This document shows positions 33,769 to 41,424 of a stretch of DNA of 64,000 bases, piece by piece. The position numbers and the translations under genes were made by a program. A model generated the notes under the pieces. The model worked only from the letters and a program-made list of their open reading frames with translations. It ran no database searches and was not told the DNA's origin. Source of the stretch: a bacterium (GTDB lineage Bacteria > Patescibacteriota > Minisyncoccia > Minisyncoccales > Minisyncoccaceae). Every line of letters begins with the position of its first letter. Position 1 is the stretch's first letter. The stretch lies in contig JALOBW010000002.1 of the NCBI GenBank assembly GCA_023228085.1, positions 124,001 to 188,000 on the forward strand, in the 5' to 3' direction.

Positions 33769-33960
33769 AATTTGTTAGAGTTATCAGTATACGCCTTTTC
33801 TTAGGCACAAATTTCTTGCTAGAAATTTGTCTGGCTTGCTCTCAGTCAGAGCAAGAGGCTAAGAAAAGGATATTCTGATAACATTTACATAAAATTTCAG
33901 CAGGGACCAGAGGGATGAGAAGATGGGAACCAATAAGGAAGAGGCTTAAAGCCTCTTTTT
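33769..33960 (+). ncRNA. Structured RNA copy 1 downstream of efp
   Basis: A compact fold ending in an intrinsic terminator. Outer stem GTTATCAG (33780-33787) with CTGATAAC (33875-33882); second stem CCTTTTCTTAG (33794-33804) with CTAAGAAAAGG (33859-33869); inside, hairpin A ACAAATTTCT-TGCT-AGAAATTTGT (33807-33830) and hairpin B CTTGCTCT-CAGTC-AGAGCAAG (33835-33855). A purine-rich tail (AGCAGGGAC at 33899-33907, GAGAAG) follows. Loop A TGCT can pair with the tail AGCA. Copy 2 has the same layout with different stems. It may be an independent RNA or a 3' untranslated element of efp. I do not recognise a known family. Confidence 0.8.
33939..33960 (+). terminator. Terminator of RNA copy 1
   Basis: AGAGGCTT and AAGCCTCT-type stem followed by TTTTT. 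Confidence 0.85.
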
Positions 33961-33963
33961 AGT

Positions 33964-34195
33964 TTATTTGTAAGAAGAGTAGTTGACTAAAATTTGGTAT
34001 AGCATAATTGCTTTTTGATATGTTCTTCTTCTCCGACATAAATTCTTTGCTAAGAATTTAACTGTTTGGTTCCAGTCGAACCAAAAGGCGGAGAAAAAGA
34101 AATATCAAAAGTATTACTTTTTGTGGAATTTAAGCATGGGACAGAAGGTGGAGAAGTGAAAACAAAAAAGGGAGAGGCTTTAAGCCTCTTTTTTA
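33964..34195 (+). ncRNA. Structured RNA copy 2
   Basis: It begins with a copy of the last bases of efp (GTAAGAAGAGTAGTTGACTA near 33970) and then repeats the architecture of copy 1: outer stem TTTTGATAT (34013-34021) with ATATCAAAA (34102-34110); second stem CTTCTTCTCCG (34025-34035) with CGGAGAAAAAG (34089-34099, one C.A mismatch); hairpin A TAAATTCTT-TGCT-AAGAATTTA (34039-34060); hairpin B TTTGGTTC-CAGTC-GAACCAAA (34065-34085). The tail AAGCATGGGACAGAAGG matches copy 1 closely. Loops and tail are conserved, stems are not. No separate promoter is obvious. Confidence 0.8.
34173..34195. terminator. Terminator of RNA copy 2, shared with the reductase gene
   Basis: AGAGGC and GCCTCT stem with TTTTTT on the plus strand and an A-rich flank that also serves the convergent gene at 34193. 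Confidence 0.8.
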
Positions 34196-34462
34196 AATTT
34201 TTTTAACAAAGAGATTGCAATGACAATGCCCCATCTCTTTAATTTCGTCTAGATGATAGACGCAAGGGCAAATAATCTTTTTATCTTCTTCTGTATTTCC
34301 AGTCACCTTACGGCAAGGACAGTACTTTTCTCCATGTTTTTCTTCATTATTTAGTAATCCCCCAATTATAGCATTAACTATTTTTTCATTGGGATTAAGA
34401 GATATGTCCTTCCCATTAGCGTATTCAATATATTTATTTTTTAGTTCTTCTGGTGTTTCCAT
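34193..34462 (-). CDS. Ferredoxin-thioredoxin reductase catalytic subunit-like protein
   Basis: 89 aa. It shows the pattern of the FTR catalytic chain: CPCRKV, CPC and CHC clusters (KYCPCRKVTG, IICPCVYHLDE, GHCHCNLFV) supplying the four cluster Cys and the redox disulfide. The protein reduces a thioredoxin disulfide with electrons from ferredoxin. It lies downstream of a thioredoxin gene on the same strand, so the pair probably works together. No variable subunit is seen, as in other non-photosynthetic versions. Confidence 0.88.
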   Translation of the reverse strand: METPEELKNKYIEYANGKDISLNPNEKIVNAIIGGLLNNEEKHGEKYCPCRKVTGNTEEDKKIICPCVYHLDEIKEMGHCHCNLFVKKI

Positions 34463-34469
34463 ATCGTAA

Positions 34470-34555
34470 ATATATTAGGGGTTAGTAATTCGTAATTAGT
34501 AATTAGGACCTTGTATGTTTACTTTTAGTAAACTCAAGGCATCTTATATAACTAT
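34470..34555. repeat. REP-like repeat, short copy
   Basis: AT block, hairpin GTTTAC-TTTTA-GTAAAC near 34515 and the CATCTTAT tail, ending at the thioredoxin stop; the palindrome is missing. Confidence 0.7.
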
Positions 34556-34866
34556 AAATTTTCTTCAATCCAATGTTTGATTTCATTCTCTTCTTTAAGA
34601 CCGATAAAAGATGATTTTGCCTTTCCATTTGACATAAAAATCACTGTTGGTATTCTATCTACTCCAAACATATCCCCTGTGTTAGGACATTGGTCTAAGT
34701 CCATTTTAATAATTTCTATTTTCCCTTTGTATTCTTCTGCCAATTTCTCCATAATTGGCGAAAGCATTTTGCAAGGTGGACACCAGGAAGTAAAAAAATC
34801 AATGATTACTGGCTTTTCACTTTTAGTCACCACCTCTTCAAATTCTTTATCTGTTATTGATTTCAT
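34552..34866 (-). CDS. trxA: Thioredoxin
   Basis: 104 aa from the ATG at 34864-34866 (MKSITDKEFEE); a longer frame to 34938 adds an unlikely AT-rich stretch. The active site is FTSWCPPCKMLSP near residue 30, with Pro instead of Gly in the usual CGPC, and the cis-Pro segment is DRIPTVIFMSNG near 72. It probably receives electrons from the neighbouring ferredoxin-thioredoxin reductase-like protein. Confidence 0.92.
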   Translation of the reverse strand: MKSITDKEFEEVVTKSEKPVIIDFFTSWCPPCKMLSPIMEKLAEEYKGKIEIIKMDLDQCPNTGDMFGVDRIPTVIFMSNGKAKSSFIGLKEENEIKHWIEENL

Positions 34867-34925
34867 CCGATTTAAAATTAAGTAATTATTAATAGAATTA
34901 TACCTTTTGAAGATAAAAATAGCAA

Positions 34926-34953
34926 TAAAAAAAAGCAACTAAGGTTGCTGTTT
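34926..34953 (-). terminator. Terminator of the doubled HNH gene
   Basis: On the minus strand AGCAAC-CTTA-GTTGCT is followed by TTTTTTTT. Confidence 0.8.
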
Positions 34954-35753
34954 TATACTAAGGTTTTGCGCTCTTTAACCACCATGCAGTTTATTGCACT
35001 TCTTTGTTGAGTGACTCCTTTCAAAATGATTCTCTCTTGGTGCTTAGTACCATTGCCTAAAAGTTTGTTCTTAACTGCCATAAATTGGCTTTTTGCCAAT
35101 CTTCTGGTTGCGATGTCGGTCATATAGCCTTCATGACGATATGTGCTCCAGATGTAGCGATAACTAGCACCGAAATGCTTCAGGACCTCTGATTCAAAGA
35201 AACCTATTGAATCCTCAATTCTGTTGTGGCATTTTCTACACGGAAAACCGAGCTCCCGGTTATCATGAAAAATAACCCACTTTCTGATGTGATGAATTGT
35301 AAGATTTCTTTTTTTCCCACAGATAGGACAAACTTTCGCCATAAGAAACGCTCGTTGCTTTTGCGAAAGATTTTCCTTTCTAATCTTCTGTCCCTTTATT
35401 TCGGGGGATGCCTTGATGCGAAATGACTTGCAATTGATTTTTTTGAATCTTTCTTTTACCATTTTAGAAATGGCTGATTCGGAGATTCCACCATTTTCAC
35501 AGTGCATTTTCCAAATCATTGAATTGCAAGAAGAGAACTTGTTGAGAATTTCTGTTTCAAAAAGTAAAACAGTGGCATCAATCTTTGTATGACAATCAGC
35601 ACATATGTGAACAACCTTTTCGTTTTCACCAAAAATTACTCTTTTAAAAATATGGTGCTCACTTAGTAAAGCTTCTCGGTTGCAAATTTCGCAACGACCA
35701 TACTTTGATAATTTTGGCTTATAGTATGAAACGAATTTTCCTTTTTTTGGCAA
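34953..35753 (-). CDS. Protein with two tandem HNH/zinc-finger units
   Basis: 266 aa. Two similar halves each carry CxxC, HH and CxxC: CEICNREALLSEHHIF...CADCHTKID near residues 20-60 and CPICGKKRNLTIHHIR...CRKCHNRIED near 140-180. Each is followed by a similar helical block (LLFETEILNKF and IGFFESEVLKHF, then an aromatic MIW/YIW). This is an internal duplication of an HNH-like domain. HNH nucleases act on DNA, but the catalytic context is not clear and a structural zinc role is possible. No mobile element hallmarks are nearby. Confidence 0.75.
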   Translation of the reverse strand: MPKKGKFVSYYKPKLSKYGRCEICNREALLSEHHIFKRVIFGENEKVVHICADCHTKIDATVLLFETEILNKFSSCNSMIWKMHCENGGISESAISKMVKERFKKINCKSFRIKASPEIKGQKIRKENLSQKQRAFLMAKVCPICGKKRNLTIHHIRKWVIFHDNRELGFPCRKCHNRIEDSIGFFESEVLKHFGASYRYIWSTYRHEGYMTDIATRRLAKSQFMAVKNKLLGNGTKHQERIILKGVTQQRSAINCMVVKERKTLV

Positions 35754-35834
35754 TCAGATCACCTAAGTTTTCAATGAACCAAAAAATATCATTGAACCAA
35801 GTCAAATATAAACCATTAATGGAAAAAAGGCAAA

Positions 35835-36232
35835 TAATTAGTAACTCGTAATTAGGGCTTTGTTGTTTGCCTTTCGGCAAACTTGAAGGAATCTTACTAG
35901 ATTCCCGCCTTCGCGGGAACGACAAACAAGACTAGGGGTTAGTAGCTCGTAATTAGTGATTAGTAAAACCTTAGGGGTTCGTAATTCGTAATCATCCTAC
36001 GCTTTCCTTCTGCGAATTAAGAAAGCTTCGGAATGGCACAGCTAGTACCTTATGGTTTGCCTTTCGGCAAACTTGAAGGAATCTTTAAGAAAGGGACAGA
36101 AAAATTACGAGGTCAAACCTCCTGGAGGAGGTTGCGACCTCCTAATTTGTCTTTTAAAGATTATTTGCCTTTTTTTTAATGATAAAGGGTAAAAGATTGC
36201 TTCGCTTTGCTCACAATGACAAATTAGAAAAA
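35835..36232. repeat. REP-like intergenic repeats, two copies
   Basis: The 484-bp gap between the HNH gene and xseB holds two copies with the same hairpin GTTTGCC-TTTC-GGCAAAC (near 35870 and 36055), one GATTCCCGCCTTCGCGGGAACGAC palindrome, and at 36108-36142 a GAGGTC...GACCTC hairpin like the one at 30731. A GATTGCTTCGC...CACAATGACA palindrome lies near 36192. No gene is seen; one frame here is repeat-derived. Confidence 0.7.
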
Positions 36233-36237
36233 ATAAA

Positions 36238-36441
36238 TTATGCTTTGTCCATTTCTTTTTTTATTTCTTCAAATTCATTTTGAGCATCTTTTAATAATTT
36301 TTTTGTTTCCTTAATTAATTCAGTTGCTTCTTTAGCTTTTTTAAGTCCTTCTTCAATATCTAGTTCTTCTTGATTCTCAAACCATTCTACAATCTTTGAG
36401 ATACTTTTTAAATTTTGATTTAATCCTTTTTGTTGTTTCAT
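36238..36441 (-). CDS. xseB: Exodeoxyribonuclease VII small subunit
   Basis: 67 aa, one helical hairpin, normal family length. The pattern (LKSISKIVEWFENQEELDIEEGLKKAKEATELIKETKKLL) matches XseB, which binds in several copies to the C-terminal part of XseA. It starts 5 bp after the xseA stop, so the two are one operon. Confidence 0.9.
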   Translation of the reverse strand: MKQQKGLNQNLKSISKIVEWFENQEELDIEEGLKKAKEATELIKETKKLLKDAQNEFEEIKKEMDKA

Positions 36442-36446
36442 AGATT

Positions 36447-37652
36447 TTATTTTGAAATATTTTTTACTTCCGATGATAATTTTCCGTCGTAATATTCAAC
36501 TTCATAAATATCTCCTTTTTTTAAATCCTTTGCACTTCTTATAATCTTGTTTTCCTTTGTTGAAATACAATACCCTAATTTGAGATTTCTTTTTGGGTCG
36601 TTTTGGGCGATAATCCTACCACTCAAATCTAATTCCTTTTTTAAATCATTAATCCTAGTGGTCATCGAATTTGTAATAATATTGATGGCGCTTAATTCTT
36701 TTTTTTGATATTGACTAATTGAATCATTAAAATAATTATTTATTTTTAAGAAAGAGGAATTTAAATCTGAATCACTTCTGCTTAGAATCGTTCCAAAATA
36801 ATTTAGAAGATATGCTTGCTGCTCTGATAATCTCATTTCTGCCTTATCCCAATTAGTATTGAGTGTCATAGCTGCTGCCGTAGGAGTTGATACCATTTTA
36901 TCGGCTGCGAGCGCTAGAAGAGGAACATCTTTGTCGTGTCCTAATGCAGCTATTACTGGAACGGGAAAACTAGCTATTTCCCTTATCAAAACTTCGTTGT
37001 TAAACGCCATAAATGACTCAAGAGAGCCTCCGCCTCTCATAATTACAAGGACATCTATCTCCTGCTTTGTCATCGTCTTAATAGATGATAATAAATCTTT
37101 TATAGCCTCTTGCCCTTCCACTCTTGAGTCAATAAGTTTTATCTTGAAACCATAATGACCAATATTACTTAAAAAGTCATTAATAACTGCTCCATATCGT
37201 GAGGTTATTATTCCTATTTTTTGAGGGAAAAATGGAATACCTCGTTTCCGCCCTTCATCAAAAATACCCTCGTCTTCAAGTTTTTTCTTTAATTTGTCGT
37301 ATGCCTTTTTTAGTTCTCCCTCACCTACTAATTGAATTGTCTTTGCTTTGAAAGATATTCTTCCATTCTGTGGATATATATCTGGAATTCCTGAAGCTAT
37401 AATCTCTAAGCCATCTTCAAGTTCAATTCCGCATATTCTATAATCGTAATTCCATATAACACAAGAGAGGGTGCTATTATCTTTCTTGTCTTTAAGCGAA
37501 AAATACACGTGACCAGCACTGCTTTTTTTTACTTCCCCAACTTCGCCTTTTATTTTTGCTTCACATAAATTAAGAATACCATTCAGTATGGTGACATAGG
37601 CAGAAACTGTAAATATATTGTTTTTTAGGTATTCCCTACTAAAAGATGCCAT
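36447..37652 (-). CDS. xseA: Exodeoxyribonuclease VII large subunit
   Basis: 401 aa. An N-terminal OB domain (IKGEVGEVKKSSAGHVYFSLKD) is followed by the catalytic domain signatures IGIITSRYGAVINDF near residue 150, MRGGGSLESFMAFNNE near 205, and GHDKDVPLLALAADKMVSTPTAAA near 240. It digests single-stranded DNA from both ends with XseB. It lies 49 bp downstream of a pilin-like gene on the same strand. Confidence 0.96.
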   Translation of the reverse strand: MASFSREYLKNNIFTVSAYVTILNGILNLCEAKIKGEVGEVKKSSAGHVYFSLKDKKDNSTLSCVIWNYDYRICGIELEDGLEIIASGIPDIYPQNGRISFKAKTIQLVGEGELKKAYDKLKKKLEDEGIFDEGRKRGIPFFPQKIGIITSRYGAVINDFLSNIGHYGFKIKLIDSRVEGQEAIKDLLSSIKTMTKQEIDVLVIMRGGGSLESFMAFNNEVLIREIASFPVPVIAALGHDKDVPLLALAADKMVSTPTAAAMTLNTNWDKAEMRLSEQQAYLLNYFGTILSRSDSDLNSSFLKINNYFNDSISQYQKKELSAINIITNSMTTRINDLKKELDLSGRIIAQNDPKRNLKLGYCISTKENKIIRSAKDLKKGDIYEVEYYDGKLSSEVKNISK

Positions 37653-37701
37653 AATTTTTTACTGAATTACTTACAAATAATGTTTGATAAAATTCTAATA
37701 A

Positions 37702-39159
37702 CTATGGGACCAAAAATCTAATAACTACTATTCCCGAACCTCCTTTTCCAGATGTGCCAGCATTACATCCTCCTCCACCACTTCCGGTATTAATCGCTCC
37801 ATTTCCGGCAATTCCAGTATAGATACCCGTTCCAGCTCCACCAACCCCTGAAGATCCTCCTGCTCCACCAGCACCACCATTTGCTCCACTATTTGTTTTC
37901 CCTGCTCCACCTCCACCACCAGCTGCATAAATAACTGGAGTTCCAGTAATTGAGCTTGATAATCCAGAGCCACCAGCACCACCTGTTCCGTCTCCTGGGG
38001 CGGATACTCCTGCACTGCCAGCACCTCCACCACCACCAGCAGCATTCCAGGTACTATCTAAATAACCCGATCCACCATTGTTTCCTTGTCCAGAAGTTCC
38101 TTGTGTTCCAGAGTCGCCATTTCCACTACCACCACCGCCAGAACCTCCAACTGTACCAAACTCTCCATCAAGTCCACCCGCCCCACCTATAGAAATTATA
38201 GATCCTAATTGACTATTGTTGCCTGGATTTGGAATGTTGCTATATGCTGTTTTAGCGGCACCACCAGCACCGACCACTATAGTTAATGGACTTGAAGAGG
38301 AGACCTCAAGACTTCCTGTTCTAAATCCGCCAGCACCTCCACCACCACCTCCTCTATCAGCACGGTATCCTCCAGCTCCACCGCCTCCAACAACAAGATA
38401 TTCAATATTAGTTATCCCTGATGGAGCTGTCCACGAGGTTGTCCCTGTAGTTGTGCCAGACAACACGAAACTATTAATCACATAACTTCCTACAACTGTT
38501 TCGTTGCAAGATAATCCTCCTTCGGAAACACAAGTTGATGCAATCTTTGTTGCAGTGCAACTAGACGATGCTCCTCCATCAATTCCATTACAAGTCCACA
38601 TGGTTGGAGTACTTACAGTGGGAAATACAGGTAATGATGGCGAAGGGGTTCCATTAGTGCAAAATGTATTTGAACCATAGTCAGATACTGAAGCATAATA
38701 TGTCTTGGCGGCTGATCCACATGCTCCCGAAATAGGAGTCCCAGAAAAATAACTTAATGTAGCTGAATTATATGTATAAGAAACAGAATTAGACATTGTC
38801 CCAGTTAAAGTAAAATCATCTGCAGAGACTCTGTTGTAGGTATAGTAGTTTCCTGAGACTGGATCTTTGGGAATGGCTATTCCTTGAGTAGTTAATTTTG
38901 CTTGAATACCAGAACAGTTTTCAGAACTATTTGTTGAACCTAGTTTGCAATTAGCATTTGTTTCTGTTGGCAAACTTCCATCTGTAGTTTTGATAATAGT
39001 GATTGCTTTAACTAGTTGATTGATATCTGCTTTACGCCTAGCATCGTTTGCACTATTGGTTGCACTAGTCATAGATACGATTAAGATACCAGCAAGAATG
39101 CCAATGATAGCGATAACGATAAGAAGTTCTATTAAGGTAAAAGATTTGTCATTATCCAT
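37702..39159 (-). CDS. Pilin-like surface protein with glycine-rich domain
   Basis: 485 aa from the ATG at 39157-39159 (MDNDKSFTLIELL); the longer frame to 39285 only reads the end of the previous gene out of frame. After the shared signal and stalk come two partial Cys modules (SGACGSAAKTYY, MWTCNGIDGGASSSC), a beta-rich linker (TTSWTAPSGITNIEYLVVGGG) and a domain very rich in Gly (YLVVGGGGAGG, GGGGGGAGGFRTG, to the end GGSGIVVIRFLVP). This Gly-rich domain is known from surface proteins of many phyla. It may form a rigid tip or adhesive. Directly downstream of another family member. Confidence 0.85.
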   Translation of the reverse strand: MDNDKSFTLIELLIVIAIIGILAGILIVSMTSATNSANDARRKADINQLVKAITIIKTTDGSLPTETNANCKLGSTNSSENCSGIQAKLTTQGIAIPKDPVSGNYYTYNRVSADDFTLTGTMSNSVSYTYNSATLSYFSGTPISGACGSAAKTYYASVSDYGSNTFCTNGTPSPSLPVFPTVSTPTMWTCNGIDGGASSSCTATKIASTCVSEGGLSCNETVVGSYVINSFVLSGTTTGTTSWTAPSGITNIEYLVVGGGGAGGYRADRGGGGGGAGGFRTGSLEVSSSSPLTIVVGAGGAAKTAYSNIPNPGNNSQLGSIISIGGAGGLDGEFGTVGGSGGGGSGNGDSGTQGTSGQGNNGGSGYLDSTWNAAGGGGGAGSAGVSAPGDGTGGAGGSGLSSSITGTPVIYAAGGGGGAGKTNSGANGGAGGAGGSSGVGGAGTGIYTGIAGNGAINTGSGGGGCNAGTSGKGGSGIVVIRFLVP

Positions 39160-39169
39160 AGCTTTTAAG

Positions 39170-40450
39170 TTAGTATTTATCAGCACCACAAGTTGCACTA
39201 CTACCACTGCCACTACCACTACAATTCCAATTCCACCAGTAGTGTTGGATATTGGGCACGGTAAAGTTGGTTGTCCAGCGGGCAATACCTTTTGAAGCCC
39301 TAAACTCGTCTATATATCCTCTAAAAAATCTTGGAGAATAAAACACATTTTGATAATCAACATATGCTGCTAAATAGATCAAGTTATAATCAGGATGAGC
39401 AAAAGTGAAATTAGCCGAACTTGATTGCGCAACGCTATTTCCGTTATAGTATATATTTAAATTTGAACCATTTCTGACAATGGCGATATGGTTCCATTGA
39501 TTGATTTGAAAAATATTAGCCGCTGAACTAAGCCCTGTAAATGAAGAATTTGGCAGTCCGATACCAATAGCACAATTATCTTGTATTGTTATTGCATTTC
39601 TATTGTACGTTGTAATTCTGTTACTATAAGGAAAAGAAACTATTTGAATATCTGTTGTATCTCCTGTTCCACATCTGTCAGAATTTACCCAAAAATCAAT
39701 AGTAAAGTCACCAGTTCCAAAATCAAAATCGGTTGAAGTGGGTATTGATAAATAATCTCCACTTCCATCAAAATAAGCAGAAGCTGTACCAAACTTTTTG
39801 GTAGCAGTAATAGTTTTGGTGTTTCCGACTCGCGAAATTGCCTTTCCTGATTGATCAGTAAAAGTAGTTCCATTGTTTACTCCGTCCATATGCATTAAGA
39901 GAACTGTACTAGAATCGGCACTAGCAGTAGTAGAAGTCCCAGTGTCACAGAGGTTAGATACTGGAGCAGTTAAACTAACTGTATTATTACTTGAACCACA
40001 AGACCCATTTACTAATGACGATGAAGTATATGAGCTATTTGCAGAAGAATATGCATAAGTAGAAGCATTGGACATACTAGCTGAAATAGTAAAATCATCT
40101 GCAGAGACTCTGTTGTAGATGTAGTAATTTCCTGAGACTGGATCTTTGGGAATAGCTATTCCTTGAGTAGTTAATTTTGCTTGAATACCAGAACAGTTTT
40201 CAGAACTATTTGTTGAACCTAGCTTACAATTAGCATTTGTTTCTGTTGGTAATAATCCATCTGTAGTTTTGATAATAGTGATTGCTTCAACTAATTGATT
40301 AATGTCTGCTTTACGTCTGGTGTCGTTTGCACCATTTGTTGCACTAGTCATAGATACAATAATAATACCAGTAAGAATGCCGATGATAGCGATAACGATA
40401 AGAAGTTCTATTAGGGTGAAGGATTGACTATTACTTTGTTTCTTTTTCAT
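39170..40450 (-). CDS. Pilin-like surface protein with LamG domain
   Basis: 426 aa from the ATG at 40448-40450 (MKKKQSNSQSFTLIELL), overlapping the end of the nuclease gene by 20 bp. It holds the shared signal and stalk, a Cys module (GSCGSSNNTV, SNLCDTGTS), a LamG-type domain (VLLMHMDGVNNGTTFTDQSG, GDYLSIPTSTDFDFGTGDF, NQWNHIAIVRNGSN, GYIDEFRASKGIARW) and a terminal WNCSGSGSGSSATCG. It is the intact relative of the frameshifted gene at 20236: the first part and the end are nearly identical, the middle differs. Confidence 0.87.
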   Translation of the reverse strand: MKKKQSNSQSFTLIELLIVIAIIGILTGIIIVSMTSATNGANDTRRKADINQLVEAITIIKTTDGLLPTETNANCKLGSTNSSENCSGIQAKLTTQGIAIPKDPVSGNYYIYNRVSADDFTISASMSNASTYAYSSANSSYTSSSLVNGSCGSSNNTVSLTAPVSNLCDTGTSTTASADSSTVLLMHMDGVNNGTTFTDQSGKAISRVGNTKTITATKKFGTASAYFDGSGDYLSIPTSTDFDFGTGDFTIDFWVNSDRCGTGDTTDIQIVSFPYSNRITTYNRNAITIQDNCAIGIGLPNSSFTGLSSAANIFQINQWNHIAIVRNGSNLNIYYNGNSVAQSSSANFTFAHPDYNLIYLAAYVDYQNVFYSPRFFRGYIDEFRASKGIARWTTNFTVPNIQHYWWNWNCSGSGSGSSATCGADKY

Positions 40451-41198
40451 GTTTAATTTTCGCAATAACTGCATTTTTCCTATAGTTGCAATAATCACAA
40501 TTAAGATCCATTTCTGGAATATTAGGACTCATTAAACAATCCTTTATTTTTGGCAAAGTTGCATCTATCCAACTAGTATCTCCAGCATATGGAATGACTT
40601 TAATAATGAATTCTAGTTTTTTATCAAATTGTGGTAATCCCGTGTCACCATTACAATAAACAAAATAACCAGTATTTGAAACCTTGAATCCATTTTTTCG
40701 GAATAACCACTGATAAACTTCCATTTGGCGCTTATAGCTTATTTGCCAATCTGCATCAAGGGTTATTTCTGAAGTCTTTGAAGTAGATTTGTAGTCAACA
40801 ATAATTATCTCTTCTTCGGGATTTATCCAAAGATCGTCAACTGCTCCCGTTATTAGAAAATTTGTTTCTTCGTGTAAAAATTCAATACCTTTGAAGTTTT
40901 CTCTCCATATATTCAATTTTGGATGATCAAAAGGAATAGCATCTATGTCAAATTCTTCAATAAAAGGATGAGCGGCTTGCTTTTCCCTGTATAGATCAAA
41001 TTCTTTTTTTAGCAAAGTATCAACAGCACTATTAAGATTAAATGGAAAACCAGGTGGTCTACCAACGCCCAAGCGACGATCTAAATAAAAACATTGAGGA
41101 CATTCCATAAATAAATCTATTTTGGATCTGCTCAATTTAAAAGGTAATTTTGACTTTGGATCAAATATATTTGATGTTTTTTTGTAGTATCCTGACAT
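40431..41198 (-). CDS. PD-(D/E)XK nuclease, RecB/Cas4-like
   Basis: 255 aa. The nuclease core is visible as ITGAVDDLWI and IIIVDYKSTSKT (Asp and Asp-x-Lys) near residues 115-140, with QMEVYQWLF near 163, the usual QxxxY motif. Cys pairs near the N-terminus (ECPQCFY, about residue 35) and C-terminus (NCDYCNYR, about 240) could bind an iron-sulfur cluster as in Cas4/AddB-like enzymes. No cas genes or helicase partner lie nearby, so it is a stand-alone repair-type nuclease. Its last bases overlap the next pilin-like gene. Confidence 0.87.
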   Translation of the reverse strand: MSGYYKKTSNIFDPKSKLPFKLSRSKIDLFMECPQCFYLDRRLGVGRPPGFPFNLNSAVDTLLKKEFDLYREKQAAHPFIEEFDIDAIPFDHPKLNIWRENFKGIEFLHEETNFLITGAVDDLWINPEEEIIIVDYKSTSKTSEITLDADWQISYKRQMEVYQWLFRKNGFKVSNTGYFVYCNGDTGLPQFDKKLEFIIKVIPYAGDTSWIDATLPKIKDCLMSPNIPEMDLNCDYCNYRKNAVIAKIKHEKETK

Positions 41199-41424
41199 AT
41201 TTTTGGGTTATGTTTTTTATTATTGTACCATAAAAAAAATAAATTAGTAACTGGTAGAAAATGATCAATGTGTTAAATTTTTCACAAAAAATTAAGTATT
41301 TTAATTGATTATTTTACTTCACTCAATGATTAATATCCAAGTAATTAATAAATGGTGAAAAAGTACTTGCAATGCATAATTTAAAGTGATACTGAAGAAA
41401 TGTAGTCAAGGTGGGGTGAACTTG

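Noticed and set aside
33769..34195. The efp-linked RNAs as tmRNA, 6S, RNase P or SRP RNA
   Set aside because: None of their signature sequences (tRNA-like ends, SRP GGAA tetraloop domain, RNase P conserved cores) is visible, and two tandem copies would be unusual.
35719..35925. A 68-aa open frame starting MSFPRRRESS
   Set aside because: The N-terminus is the translated REP palindrome (CCCGCG type); the rest overlaps repeat and the HNH gene start. Such FPRRRES frames are typical artefacts.
39160..39285. N-terminal extension of the glycine-rich pilin-like gene
   Set aside because: It is the end of the preceding pilin-like gene read in another frame; the signal begins at the ATG at 39159.
40431..41198. 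Cas4 as part of a CRISPR system
   Set aside because: No repeats and no other cas genes in the window; the fold is shared by many repair nucleases.
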